Assembly: GCF_015840335.1 (NCBI RefSeq)
Contig: NZ_CP060395.1
Span: 1,897,277 to 1,961,276, forward strand
DNA: 64,000 bases
Source of the DNA: Synechococcus sp. CBW1108
GTDB taxonomy: Bacteria; Cyanobacteriota; Cyanobacteriia; PCC-6307; Cyanobiaceae
Direction: 5' to 3'
Part shown: one piece after another, positions 36,471 through 47,258 of the stretch
Layout: the number at the start of each line of letters is the position of its first letter
Position numbering within the stretch: the stretch's first letter is position 1
Notes under the pieces: generated by a model
The model's database searches: none
What the model saw: the letters and a program-made list of their open reading frames with translations, nothing else
Told to the model about the DNA's origin: nothing
Translations under genes and position numbers: made by a program

Positions 36471-37261
36471 TTACTCAGGGTAGTGTCTATCCAGATCAAA
36501 CAACACCTCATGGATATATGTTTCGGTCCATTCTGCGCCATGAAAGCGGCTGAGCATCCCTCTTGCCGGGTCTTTCTCTGCCCGGTAGCTGGTGTAGCGC
36601 CGTTGGCCATTGAGCAATATCGCTGAGCGATCATCTGCTACGGGAGCCGCTTCATGCACGAGTTGTAAATAAAGTTTTAAGTACTCAGCAAAGGCTTGAA
36701 ATATAACGGTGGCGATCAGCTCATCGGAGGCTGCTCCCAAAGGCAGGCGGGTCCAGAGAAATGCAGGCGAAAAGTAAGGTTCCGCCTCGGCAGGAATAGG
36801 CCCGCCATCGGGTAAGTGAGGTTTCCAGCTGTTAAAAATTGGGAGCAAGCGATCCCAGACAGGTTGGGTATGGAGGGAATCGCTGCGGTCGACTGGCTGC
36901 AGGTCAAGGGCTAGCAGATGGCCTGAGGGCAGCGTGACCAAATCGGCTCCGAAGAAAGGCAGATCAAAACGGCAGTGGGGATTGATAACTAGGTTCAGCA
37001 CGGACGCTGCTGGCCCCGCTTCCACGCAGGCGGCCCTCACCTGGCGAAGCTTGTTGGTTTGACAGGCCCAAGTTGCAGTTTGCACAACTACCGGCTGCGC
37101 CTTCGAACCTGTGGATCCGATTTTTTGCAGAAACTGCTCCGGCACGGGGTAGGCCGCTGGCTCCAACGCTTGAAGCAATTCGACTGCATGATCAAGAAAG
37201 GGCTGCCAACGCCAATTGGCGATTCTGACCTGATCAAGACTGCATCTTTGCGGTGCTGTCA

Positions 37262-37262
<1 letters not shown>
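36471..37262 (-). CDS. pebB: Phycoerythrobilin:ferredoxin oxidoreductase
   Basis: The 263-residue ferredoxin-dependent bilin reductase converts 15,16-dihydrobiliverdin to phycoerythrobilin. The sequence fits Peb[57 protein letters not shown] and the C-terminal [17 protein letters not shown]. The start overlaps the pebA stop by one base (TAATG), the usual pebAB coupling that favours substrate channelling. Confidence 0.95.
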
Positions 37263-38595
<1,333 letters not shown>

Positions 38596-38613
38596 TGAGA
38601 GGGGGATGGGAAG

Positions 38614-38868
38614 TTAAATCTGTTCGGACTTCTGGGCCTCAAGCTGAGCCAGAATTGCTTCTATCTTTTGCAATTCGGGATGCTGAGCCAGGGTGAATTC
38701 CACTTGCTTCTGAGGAAGCTTCAGTCTCTGACCCATTCCGATTACGTCTTTGACAAGACGATCGCGGTAGGCCGCGAGCTGATCAATCGACTCCTCCAAC
38801 TCCTGGCGGCTGGGATCGGATGCGTTGATTGCAGACGTGTCGGCGCGAGCGGTGGTGCCGTCGGACAT
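38614..38868 (-). CDS. Small conserved protein of the phycobilisome region
   Basis: An ORF of about 84 residues starting MSDGTTARAD (or three codons earlier at 38877). The rest is a predicted helical, charged protein (SRQELEESIDQLAAYRDRLVKDVIGMGQRL, then KIEAILAQLEAQ), probably a short coiled coil. It is 18 bases upstream of the lyase gene on the same strand. I recall such small genes in picocyanobacterial phycobilisome clusters but know no function. Confidence 0.6.
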   Translation of the reverse strand: MSDGTTARADTSAINASDPSRQELEESIDQLAAYRDRLVKDVIGMGQRLKLPQKQVEFTLAQHPELQKIEAILAQLEAQKSEQI

Positions 38869-38877
38869 GGGTTGCAT

Positions 38878-39130
38878 AGCGCGAAGCTCAGCATACGGAG
38901 TCGACCGCTGCGATCCACCAAAACAGCTGCGCCGTTCACCAGGGCTGCTTGGTTGTGGCGGATCGCCCCCAGCAGGGCGGCCGGGTCGCATTGTTGCTGC
39001 AGCTTCTCGATGCGTTGGCGGCCCTTGCGGCCCATGCATCCCCCCCATCGCAGCAGCCGATCAGCTGGGATGAGCGGTTCGTCATCGCGGCTGGGGAGCG
39101 GGACACATTTGCTCCAACCATGGGCACTCT
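38878..39130 (-). pseudogene. Coding-like frame without a start, probably a truncated gene
   Basis: The minus-strand frame through 39130-38878 has protein-like composition (KCVPLPSRDDEPLIPADRLL, then RIEKLQQQCDPAALLGAI and NGAAVLVDRSGRLRML). The only ATG is internal at 39035, and the region upstream belongs to an eroded transposase. It may be a gene whose 5' end was lost when the element arrived, or it may start at 39035. Its end runs into the start of the next small gene. Confidence 0.4.
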
Positions 39131-39169
39131 GGTGACGATGCGCAAGCAGCGGCGCCGATCCTGACCGCC

Positions 39170-39400
39170 CTGGGCAAAGCGAGCCGGTCGAATCTCCAGG
39201 TGACCATGGCGCTCAAGAGCCTCCACAAGCGTGGGCAACACCGCCGCGAGGCGTTTGCCGCAGCGATGGTCGCTGGCCTCCCACAGGGTCTCCAGGAGTT
39301 GCATCACTCGGGGCCATAGCGCCTCCAGCCGGCAGCAACCGCAGCCCCGATTTGCGGTGATACCCGCTCAGTGCTGCATCCATGGTGAAAATGGAAGAAA
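39170..39400 (-). pseudogene. Eroded transposase/integrase N-terminal fragment
   Basis: Two frames on the minus strand together recall an Rve-type transposase N-terminus. One has DAALSGYHRKSGLRLL, the other LEALWPRVMQLLETLWEASD and then HRCGKRLAAVLPTLVEALER. The GYHRK...RLL and CGKRL...LP blocks with this order are typical. A frameshift separates them and nothing of the catalytic domain follows. It lies upstream of cpeB. Confidence 0.55.
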
Positions 39401-40234
<834 letters not shown>

Positions 40235-40281
40235 TTCATCCGAAGAGATTGCTTTCTTCTCAACCATTACTTCTTTATTAA

Positions 40282-40791
<510 letters not shown>

Positions 40792-40824
40792 TCAGTTTCT
40801 GATTAATTGTTGAGGACAAACAAG

Positions 40825-40850
40825 GGAGGCCTTAGGGCCTCCTTTTTTTT
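40825..40850 (+). terminator. Rho-independent terminator of cpeBA
   Basis: GGAGGCC-TTAG-GGCCTCC is a perfect 7-bp stem with a 4-nt loop, followed by eight T residues. It lies 34 bases after the cpeA stop and just before cpeZ, so lyase expression would depend on read-through or its own promoter. Confidence 0.95.
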
Positions 40851-40856
40851 AAGTAA

Positions 40857-41504
40857 ATGAGCCTTCTCATCCCCCTCCCCTCGATAGAAATGGAAGCGTT
40901 GGATATCTTGTTTGAGGACCTTGCCCACCCTAATCCTTATATTCAAAGCCAGGCCTTTATGGCTATGGTTAGGGATTGGCCCCAGCAGGCGCTTCCTCGC
41001 CTGCTGGGCTTGTTGGCCCAGCCGGACATAACTTTACGCAGGGCGTCTGTTCGGGGCATTGGCGCCTTTGGCTCGGCTGCCTTGCTGCCCTTAGCTGATC
41101 TACTCCTGGCCAGCACGGACAGCACTATCCGCGCGAGCTGCGTGAAGGCCTATGCCCAGGTGGCTTCAAACCAGCCTGGGATACATTTCCCCGATTCTGC
41201 GATGCAGGCCCTCGAGGAGGCACTTGGCGACGACTCACCGGTTGTGGCTGTAGCTACGGTGATGGCCCTTGGGCAGGTGGGTGGGCAGGCGGTGCCGCTG
41301 TTGCTGAGAGTGGTGGGCGGAGATAATCCAGCCCAGGCGGTAGCAGCTGTCAATGCGCTTGCCCAGATTGATGATCCTGCAATTGAACGGACTCTTAGAG
41401 ATCTGCAGAACCAACCACAGCTAGACAGTTATGTGCGCGAGACGCTTGAATCAGCCCTCGCTCGAATTAGGGACCTGCAAGCCCGCCAACCTCAGCCGGG
41501 GTGA
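40857..41504 (+). CDS. cpeZ: Phycoerythrin lyase/chaperone CpeZ (HEAT repeat)
   Basis: The 215-residue protein is a short E/F-type HEAT-repeat protein (RRASVRGIGAFGSAALLPLADLL, VVAVATVMALGQVGGQAVPLLL, AVAAVNALAQIDDP). Position directly after cpeBA and its size fit CpeZ, which works with CpeY on CpeA and chaperones phycoerythrin. It begins six bases after the cpeBA terminator. CpeZ is the best family match; another small HEAT lyase is possible. Confidence 0.8.
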   Translation: MSLLIPLPSIEMEALDILFEDLAHPNPYIQSQAFMAMVRDWPQQALPRLLGLLAQPDITLRRASVRGIGAFGSAALLPLADLLLASTDSTIRASCVKAYAQVASNQPGIHFPDSAMQALEEALGDDSPVVAVATVMALGQVGGQAVPLLLRVVGGDNPAQAVAAVNALAQIDDPAIERTLRDLQNQPQLDSYVRETLESALARIRDLQARQPQPG

Positions 41505-41523
41505 CGCGAGACAATTGCCAACT

Positions 41524-42414
41524 TCACTTGCTCAGCTGACTGATTGCTAATTCCAGCACTAACCTGACACCAGGTTGTTCTTCCTGCTCCACACTTGCTT
41601 TTAAGGCAGGCAATGCATCCTTGGCCCCTAGCTTCATCAGCGATAGAGCAGCGTTTTTGCGGACCTGTTCTTCCGGGTCGGTGAGCAGCGGGAGCAGGCG
41701 CGGGCATGCCCATTCGGGCTCTTGCAGCTTGCCCATCAATGTTGCAGCTTCTGCCCTCACCTCGGAGTCCAGGTCATCCAGCGCGGTTAGAAGCAGCTGT
41801 CTCGCCTGGTCATCCTCCAAAGCCTGGATCTGCTCGCCGAGAGCTGCTATTGCTGCCGCTCTTACCCTGGCATCAGGTGAGCTGGCTGCTTGGCGAAGTG
41901 CCTCGGGAGCCCTGGCGCCGATAAAAGCGATCCCCCAGCTGGCCAGCCCTTGCTGCATGGCTGAGGCTTCTGGATGAACCAGCACTGAGAGGAGTGGCTC
42001 GAGAGCCTGGTCGCCGACTGCGGCCATCGCTCCGACAGCTGATCCCTGCACCACGGGATCCGAATCTGAGAGCAGGGTTTCGAGTAAAACGGGCAAGGCA
42101 GAGGGATCCGCAATCAGGGTCAGAGTTTTCGCTGCAGCGCGGCGAACGGTGACGTTGTCGTGAGACCGCAATGCACGGCAGAGTGTTGGCACTGCTGCTG
42201 AACCCACTGCTCCAAGGCTTTCGGCAAAGGTGAGCCGCATTAAGCCTCTGGTATCGCCGAGACCAGCAACCATGCGCTCAATTGCTGGGCTATCGGAGGC
42301 GGGAACTAGCCCCTGGCGAAGTTGGGAACGAAGCTCTGCAGCCAGAATGTTGGCTTCCTCCACGCTCAGTTGCTGGTTCCCAGATGCGGGGGCAGTGGAC
42401 AACTCGGTAGACAA
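41524..42414 (-). CDS. cpeF: Phycoerythrin beta-subunit lyase CpeF (MpeV-like)
   Basis: The 296-residue HEAT-repeat lyase matches CpeF/MpeV: AGLGDTRGLMRLTFAESLGAVG, VTVRRAAAKTLTLIADPSALP, DSDPVVQGSAVGAMAAVG and QGLASWGIAFIGA. In Fremyella, CpeF attaches the doubly linked bilin at Cys50/Cys61 of CpeB, both present here. The start is TTG at 42414, supported by GGAGG five bases upstream. It is convergent with cpeZ and divergent from the next gene. Confidence 0.82.
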   Translation of the reverse strand: MSTELSTAPASGNQQLSVEEANILAAELRSQLRQGLVPASDSPAIERMVAGLGDTRGLMRLTFAESLGAVGSAAVPTLCRALRSHDNVTVRRAAAKTLTLIADPSALPVLLETLLSDSDPVVQGSAVGAMAAVGDQALEPLLSVLVHPEASAMQQGLASWGIAFIGARAPEALRQAASSPDARVRAAAIAALGEQIQALEDDQARQLLLTALDDLDSEVRAEAATLMGKLQEPEWACPRLLPLLTDPEEQVRKNAALSLMKLGAKDALPALKASVEQEEQPGVRLVLELAISQLSK

Positions 42415-42487
42415 GGGACCCTCCTATCAAGCAAAATTATCAGGGATAGCCATGGCTTTCCTATGGTGGGCTTAACAAGACCAAGAC

Positions 42488-42916
42488 ATGACACGTTTTT
42501 TGCTCTCCCACAACCTTCAGGTAGTTTCCGAAAACCTGAAAGGCCTGAACTCCGCCGATCTGGCGGCTGGCCTTGTTGCACACCTACCCACCGATGTCCA
42601 TGTTCAGGCACTGAGCCACCCCCACTGGTTGGTTCAGGTGGAAGCGGAGCTGCTACCCATCGATCTGGCCAATGCCGTACTCCAGGCCTGGCGTCAGCTC
42701 CGCTGCTCTGCAGGCGCTGCAGATGATGCGTGCCAGCTGTTGGCCTTGGGTGGACGCAAGGACGATCAAGCCGCCTCTGGAGCTTTGCTGCAGAGGAGTG
42801 ACTGGGGGGTCGATGTGGTGGAGACTCTGAACGCTGCCGCTTTCCTTCAGTCGATCAACTGGGAACTGCTCAAGCAGGGGCGTGCTCCTGATGGTGTGTT
42901 CGAGCTCCATGGCTGA
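42488..42916 (+). CDS. DUF2656-like protein of the phycobilisome region
   Basis: A 142-residue soluble protein starting MTRFLLSHNLQVVSENL, with a central HPHWLVQVEAELLP and the C-terminal segment RSDWGVDVVETLNAAAFLQSINW. This pattern resembles the cyanobacterial DUF2656 family, which tends to occur near phycobilisome genes (recalled, not searched). Function unknown. It is divergent from cpeF and ends seven bases from the convergent CpcD-like gene. Confidence 0.65.
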   Translation: MTRFLLSHNLQVVSENLKGLNSADLAAGLVAHLPTDVHVQALSHPHWLVQVEAELLPIDLANAVLQAWRQLRCSAGAADDACQLLALGGRKDDQAASGALLQRSDWGVDVVETLNAAAFLQSINWELLKQGRAPDGVFELHG

Positions 42917-42922
42917 GCTGGG

Positions 42923-43183
42923 CTACTTGCGGCGGCGGCGTGTTGATTGCTGGCCAGGCTTGGGTGGCTCGCCATGTTCCATGGCCACTGCCGCCACTCC
43001 GGAAGCCGAGGTGGCCGCCTCAAACAGGCTCACTGATGTAACAGGGATCCCGTTCTGGTGGAGTTGCTGCAAAGTGTGGCTCAGCATATGGGGCGGAACC
43101 CGGAGCTTCTGAACAGCCCTCTGGGGTGTTTCGGATTTGATGCTAGTAACAAGCAGAAGTGCACCGCATTGATAGGGACCCAT
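42923..43183 (-). CDS. Small CpcD-like domain protein
   Basis: The 86-residue protein has a strand pair (CGALLLVTSIKS, then QKLRVPPHMLSHTLQQLHQNG) followed by IPVTSVS. This reproduces the CpcD rod-cap pattern of VPY...M...I...GG.I.SV. A basic tail (KPGQQSTRRRRK) ends it. An AGAGG sits before the ATG. It could cap phycoerythrin rods or bind another phycobilisome part; it is more divergent than the CpcD-type protein at 53405. Confidence 0.6.
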   Translation of the reverse strand: MGPYQCGALLLVTSIKSETPQRAVQKLRVPPHMLSHTLQQLHQNGIPVTSVSLFEAATSASGVAAVAMEHGEPPKPGQQSTRRRRK

Positions 43184-43306
43184 TGTGCCTCTAACTTAAA
43201 CAGCTTCATGTTGATCGCTTCCTGGCTGGATTGGATCAAGACACATAACTCTTAAACTTTCAGCGGTGTTGCCCCGCCGGCTATCAGAGTTGGAATCAGC
43301 TCTTGC

Positions 43307-44692
43307 TTGAGCTCCGCAGCTTCGACTACCTTGACCTCTGAGGACAGTATTTTGGCCAGCTCCAGCAACAGTTATGACAATATTCATCCAGGCCTCAGCC
43401 ACCACGGTGCGCTCGCCATTCTTGAGCAATCTCTTGACTCTCTCGATTCTGCTAGCGATTACTACATGGCGGTCGCACATCTCGTAAATTTTCCTGGTAA
43501 TAAAACGGAGGAGGCTTTATTGAGGCTAATCGAGACTTCTTCGTCCGAACAGGCGGTCAATCTTGCGCGCCGCAAAGCGGTCGAAGTTTTGGGCCGGCTT
43601 GGGGTTCAACGGGCCATCCCCAGCATTGGGCGTTGCCTAAGGAGCAATGATCACTATCTCGTTGAAAATGCCGCCTGGGCCCTTCTTCAGCTCAATTGCC
43701 AGGATGTTGAACTCCATCAGGAGATGTGCCTGCTACTCAATGATCCAGCCCAGAGCCGCAGGGTTCTTATTCAGGCTCTTTCCGGGTTAGAAGTGCACAC
43801 GGCCTTGCCCGTGCTTCAATCGCTGCAAGATGAGGCGAATCCAGGGGTTCGAGGGGCTGCTTTAGCCGGGGTTGCACAGCTTAGTGGCGATAGTAGTCGC
43901 CTTAAAGAGTTGGAAGACCACCTGACCCTGCCGAACCAAATGGATCGGCAGTCGGCAATTCAGGATTTAATTGACTGTCGGGCTACGTATCTATTGCCCT
44001 CGATCCTCAAGGCGCCCGTGTCCCCTGTGTTCAGGTTGCGCGCTCTGCGGACACTCTGGCCGGGCCAAGACAAAGCACACGCAGGCCTCGACCTGCTTAC
44101 TTGTTTGGATTCGCTTATGTGGGATCAGCCAGAAGTTTTGGTCTTGGCGCACTGTTACGACACTGAACCCACCACGATATTTCTATTTGAGGAATTTTTT
44201 GGTACTGACTTTAGCCGTTGCTACCTAGCATTGTCCACATTGAAGCATAGGCCAGCAGAGGAGCTCTGGCCTACTTTCTGGAAGCGATGGCAGGAGGATG
44301 CTTATAATGATTATGGTGCACACTATTTCTTCATTCAGCTTCTTGGCAGTGTGGACCACTGGCCTTCCGCTGCCACCGCCACCATTGAGTCGCTTCTGCT
44401 GGAAGCCATGAACAGCAAGCGACCGCAATTCAGCAAGTCAAAAGTGGCTGCTTGTCTGACATTGAATAAACATTTTCCTGATATATGGTGTAAAAGTGTG
44501 CAGCAGTTTTTGTCTTCCGACCTCACAGCAAGCTGGGAGCTGCGTTATGCTGCATTGATGGGCCTTGGTTCAATTGATATTGGGAATAATCATGAAATAT
44601 TTTTGCTCTTAAAGAACTATTCATCCGTTCAGGATCCTGATCCTTTTGTAGATCGTAGACGTCAATTGCTAATTTCCGAAAACCGTGTCTGA
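43307..44692 (+). CDS. cpeY: Phycoerythrin alpha-subunit lyase CpeY (HEAT repeat)
   Basis: The protein of up to 461 residues is a long E/F-type lyase: AVAHLVNFPGNKTEEALLRLIE, NLARRKAVEVLGRLGVQRAIPSIG, HYLVENAAWALLQL. CpeY attaches phycoerythrobilin to Cys82 of CpeA with help from CpeZ. No ATG precedes residue 54. TTG codons at 43307 and 43352 are candidates; the latter has GAGGA seven bases upstream and is my preferred start (446 residues). Its 3' end overlaps the convergent cpeR by 31 bases. Confidence 0.85.
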   Translation: MSSAASTTLTSEDSILASSSNSYDNIHPGLSHHGALAILEQSLDSLDSASDYYMAVAHLVNFPGNKTEEALLRLIETSSSEQAVNLARRKAVEVLGRLGVQRAIPSIGRCLRSNDHYLVENAAWALLQLNCQDVELHQEMCLLLNDPAQSRRVLIQALSGLEVHTALPVLQSLQDEANPGVRGAALAGVAQLSGDSSRLKELEDHLTLPNQMDRQSAIQDLIDCRATYLLPSILKAPVSPVFRLRALRTLWPGQDKAHAGLDLLTCLDSLMWDQPEVLVLAHCYDTEPTTIFLFEEFFGTDFSRCYLALSTLKHRPAEELWPTFWKRWQEDAYNDYGAHYFFIQLLGSVDHWPSAATATIESLLLEAMNSKRPQFSKSKVAACLTLNKHFPDIWCKSVQQFLSSDLTASWELRYAALMGLGSIDIGNNHEIFLLLKNYSSVQDPDPFVDRRRQLLISENRV

Positions 44693-44976
44693 AAGGAACC
44701 ACGTTCAGCCCAGTAGCGTTGAATTTCCAGGCCTTTGGGCCTCGGTACAGCTGCTTCAGCTCTCAGGATCTTGAATGTCCGGCGAGGCCCCATGGGCCAG
44801 TTTCCAATTGCTCTTACGGATCGCATGTGCCCATCAAGCATGTTTAGGCAGGCTTCAAAACGCTCAAGCTGGCTATGGTCAATGGTTTCAAAAATAAAGT
44901 CTTGGCCCTGGCAAATTAGGTGCTGCGAGCGAATCCAGCTACGGAATTGCTGGATAGCTGGACTGTCAGCTTGCAT
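44662..44976 (-). CDS. cpeR: CpeR, activator of phycoerythrin gene expression
   Basis: The 104-residue protein matches CpeR: QQFRSWIRSQHLICQGQDFIFETIDHSQLERFEACL and a C-terminal EIQRYWAERGSFQTRF. In Fremyella, CpeR is encoded at the end of the cpeCDESTR operon and is needed for cpeBA and pebAB expression in green light. Here it is also last, 11 bases after cpeT. ATG 44976 follows the cpeT stop closely; the longer frame to 45021 would overlap cpeT. Confidence 0.88.
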   Translation of the reverse strand: MQADSPAIQQFRSWIRSQHLICQGQDFIFETIDHSQLERFEACLNMLDGHMRSVRAIGNWPMGPRRTFKILRAEAAVPRPKGLEIQRYWAERGSFQTRFSEISN

Positions 44977-44986
44977 GCTCTTTTGT

Positions 44987-45625
44987 CTATCCAATATGCG
45001 TAGGTTGACCCCCCTGATCATTCGTTATATTTCTCCACTCAGCTGCTACTTCATTTTCATAGCTAGCTATTCGTTTAAATCGAAGCGCTCCATGTTCGGA
45101 GCCCCATTGTAAAGCATCTGTGGCTGGATCAAAGCCCTGATCTCTACTAATCCAGTTTTCGTGATCAACTAATACCTCACTCACTAGATAGGTAGGCCGC
45201 CCATCGCGAGGTACTAGGCATTTTTGACCAGGCTCTACCAATCCGCTGAAGCAACCCGGTGTCGTTTCGTGGAAATGCATCGCACAACCACAGCGCTGTT
45301 TAAGGCGTTTAATATTAATGAGCTTGAGAAGTTCAGGCGTGAAGCCTGCTCCAGCTAATCGAATCGGTTCGTCGAATCCATAATTTTCAACAATTTGCAC
45401 CTTCTCAGTTGAGATCAGTCGATGTACGCCTTGCCTGTAGGGTCGCCAAGGGTCGTGCCCATAACTCTGCTCAGAGTAAAAGCCAGGGCCTTGAAATACT
45501 CCCCATGGCAGAGGGCGGAAATAGATGTTAATATGTGCAAAATTTACTGGGTCGTGTTGAGATTGAGCAGAATTGCTGTAATGGCCAGCCAGTATTTTTG
45601 CAAATCTCAGGGCATTGTTTGGCAC
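44987..45625 (-). CDS. cpeT: CpeT-type phycoerythrin lyase
   Basis: The 212-residue T-family lyase has the hallmarks LAGHYSNSAQS, INIYFRPLPW, GFYSEQSYGHDPWRPYRQ, GCFSGLVEPGQKCLV and YLVSEVLV. CpeT attaches bilin to the third CpeB site (Cys165-type, here Cys167). The only reasonable start is GTG 45625, 11 bases after the cpeS stop. Confidence 0.9.
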   Translation of the reverse strand: MPNNALRFAKILAGHYSNSAQSQHDPVNFAHINIYFRPLPWGVFQGPGFYSEQSYGHDPWRPYRQGVHRLISTEKVQIVENYGFDEPIRLAGAGFTPELLKLINIKRLKQRCGCAMHFHETTPGCFSGLVEPGQKCLVPRDGRPTYLVSEVLVDHENWISRDQGFDPATDALQWGSEHGALRFKRIASYENEVAAEWRNITNDQGGQPTHIG

Positions 45626-45636
45626 GGCGATTACTG

Positions 45637-46176
45637 TTAGCTGAAGGAATCTAATCGTCGGATTTCAGATGCGAAGGAGGTTTGCAGTATCCCTGAACCT
45701 GCTGAAGTTCGTAGCACTGACGAGCGGCAGCGTACATTCTCAGATACGAACCAGATCCTTTCCTCTGCAATGGATTGGCCGTATTGTGTACTTAGTATAA
45801 AAGTGTCATCTTCTAAAAATGTGTAGTTAGAGACTGCCTGCTCGGCTTCTGCGTATCCAACGCTTCGCAGCAAGATTCCCTTTCGATTATCAGTTGGTAT
45901 TGGAACGAGAATGCATGATCCTGCTGTTATTGCGCTGGGGTCATCTGGTTCCCAGTCGCTTTCGGCATTCCATTCCATTCTAAATGGATGAATAGGTTTT
46001 GCATCGCGTATTGTGCAATCCTTGAGCAGATTAAGAACCAATGGATCTTGGGGTTCAATTGACTCTATCAAGACTGAACTGCGAACATCCTCAAATTGCT
46101 GAAAAGCAAGAGAATGCCCACTTCGCATTGATCGCCAGCGGCCCAGGCTACGAGCTACAAAGGATTCCAGCTGCAT
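45637..46176 (-). CDS. cpeS: CpeS-type phycoerythrin lyase
   Basis: The 179-residue S-family lyase begins with the classic helix LESFVARSLGRWRSMRSGHSLAFQQFEDVRS and continues with GSCILVPIP, GILLRSVGYAEAEQ and ERIWFVSENVRCRSSVLRTSAGSG. CpeS attaches phycoerythrobilin at Cys82-type positions of CpeA/CpeB. It lies between cpeE and cpeT in the Fremyella-like order. Confidence 0.92.
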   Translation of the reverse strand: MQLESFVARSLGRWRSMRSGHSLAFQQFEDVRSSVLIESIEPQDPLVLNLLKDCTIRDAKPIHPFRMEWNAESDWEPDDPSAITAGSCILVPIPTDNRKGILLRSVGYAEAEQAVSNYTFLEDDTFILSTQYGQSIAEERIWFVSENVRCRSSVLRTSAGSGILQTSFASEIRRLDSFS

Positions 46177-46384
46177 TAAATATGCTCAGGCCTTACTACT
46201 GTAGGTGGTCCTTCCACTTGGGAGACGGCCTCCCTGCACCATGTGTACCCATGTATCGATCATCATGTTGATCGCAGGCTGGGGCTCATCAGTGCTTTGA
46301 TTGGCTGGAAGCAATGGTGCTTGCCGATAGTTTGTGTTTTTTGAGATCATTGATAACAAGAGTACTGTTCGTCAATTGCGGCAA

Positions 46385-46417
46385 TTGGGCGGAGACATGA
46401 ATGCAATATCCGCCCAA
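46385..46417 (-). other. Stem-loop between cpeE and cpeS
   Basis: TTGGGCGGA (46385-46393) and TCCGCCCAA (46409-46417) form a perfect 9-bp stem with a 15-nt loop, in the 270-base gap after the cpeE stop. There is no T-run on either strand, so it is not a standard terminator. It could attenuate read-through into the lyase genes or protect the linker mRNA from 3' decay. Confidence 0.6.
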
Positions 46418-46446
46418 AGTCTTCTGCTATTTTAGCTTGTCTCTAT

Positions 46447-47187
46447 TTAGGATTCTGTCACTGAGGCAATGCTGCCCCCACGCCGATGGATTGATTGAAT
46501 AACTGATGAGAGTGAGCTGTATGGCGCAGTACTGGTCTGCACCACTCGCCGGTTTAGTCCAACAGGATTAGATGATGTCCATCGAATTGTATAACGTTGG
46601 CCATTGCGGTCTCCTGGCCCTGGAGTTCTTTGAGCAGCCCTGGGAGTTGAATTGGTGGCAATGCTACAGAGTAACTGTGATTGCTTATCACCATCAAAGC
46701 CTGCAAATCCAGAGGCTAATGCAAGAGTTCTGTTGTAAGTAATGTTCGAGTTGCCACTGATGCTTGTTGCTCCTCGATTATAGGGCACTGTATCAAAGCC
46801 GAAGATTTCTAGATATTCAGCTCCATATATATAGCTGTTGATTTCAGCTTCATATCCATTTGTGGCCAGGATTTGTACATGCTCGCTCAGTTCAGCCTGA
46901 TTTCGTGGGGCGCGGCCTAAGAGATGTTTGAAGTTGAGCTCAACAAAACGATAGGGACCATTTGCATCAAAAAAGAGACGCCGATAGCTATCAGAAAGGG
47001 CCAGGGCATTGACCAGCCCCTGCACTGTGAGATCGCCGTTGATGAACAGACTCTCGGCCGAGAGTGAGCGTTCATCATCAAAAAGGTGTGCATTGCCAAA
47101 TACCTGGCGGTAGGCTGCCTTCAGCTGGGCTTGGGCTTCCGACTGGCGTAAATCCGAATCGGGACGGGCAAGAGTTTTGATTTCCAT
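46447..47187 (-). CDS. cpeE: Phycoerythrin-associated rod linker CpeE
   Basis: The 246-residue linker has one PBS linker domain (KAAYRQVFGNAHLFDDER, ALALSDSYRRLFFDANGPYRFVELNFKHLLGRAP, NSYIYGAEYLEIFGFDTVPYNRG), then a short CpcD-like tail (RRVVQTSTAPYSSLSSVIQSIHRRGGSIASVTES). Linkers hold phycoerythrin hexamers in the rod and fix the energy gradient. It is third in the cpeC-linker-cpeE order. Confidence 0.85.
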   Translation of the reverse strand: MEIKTLARPDSDLRQSEAQAQLKAAYRQVFGNAHLFDDERSLSAESLFINGDLTVQGLVNALALSDSYRRLFFDANGPYRFVELNFKHLLGRAPRNQAELSEHVQILATNGYEAEINSYIYGAEYLEIFGFDTVPYNRGATSISGNSNITYNRTLALASGFAGFDGDKQSQLLCSIATNSTPRAAQRTPGPGDRNGQRYTIRWTSSNPVGLNRRVVQTSTAPYSSLSSVIQSIHRRGGSIASVTES

Positions 47188-47258
47188 GGCTTTTAAGTTG
47201 GCTTGTGAGAGGGAGATAAGAAGTGTATCTTTGGCCTGAAAAGATAAGGCAGTGTTTT

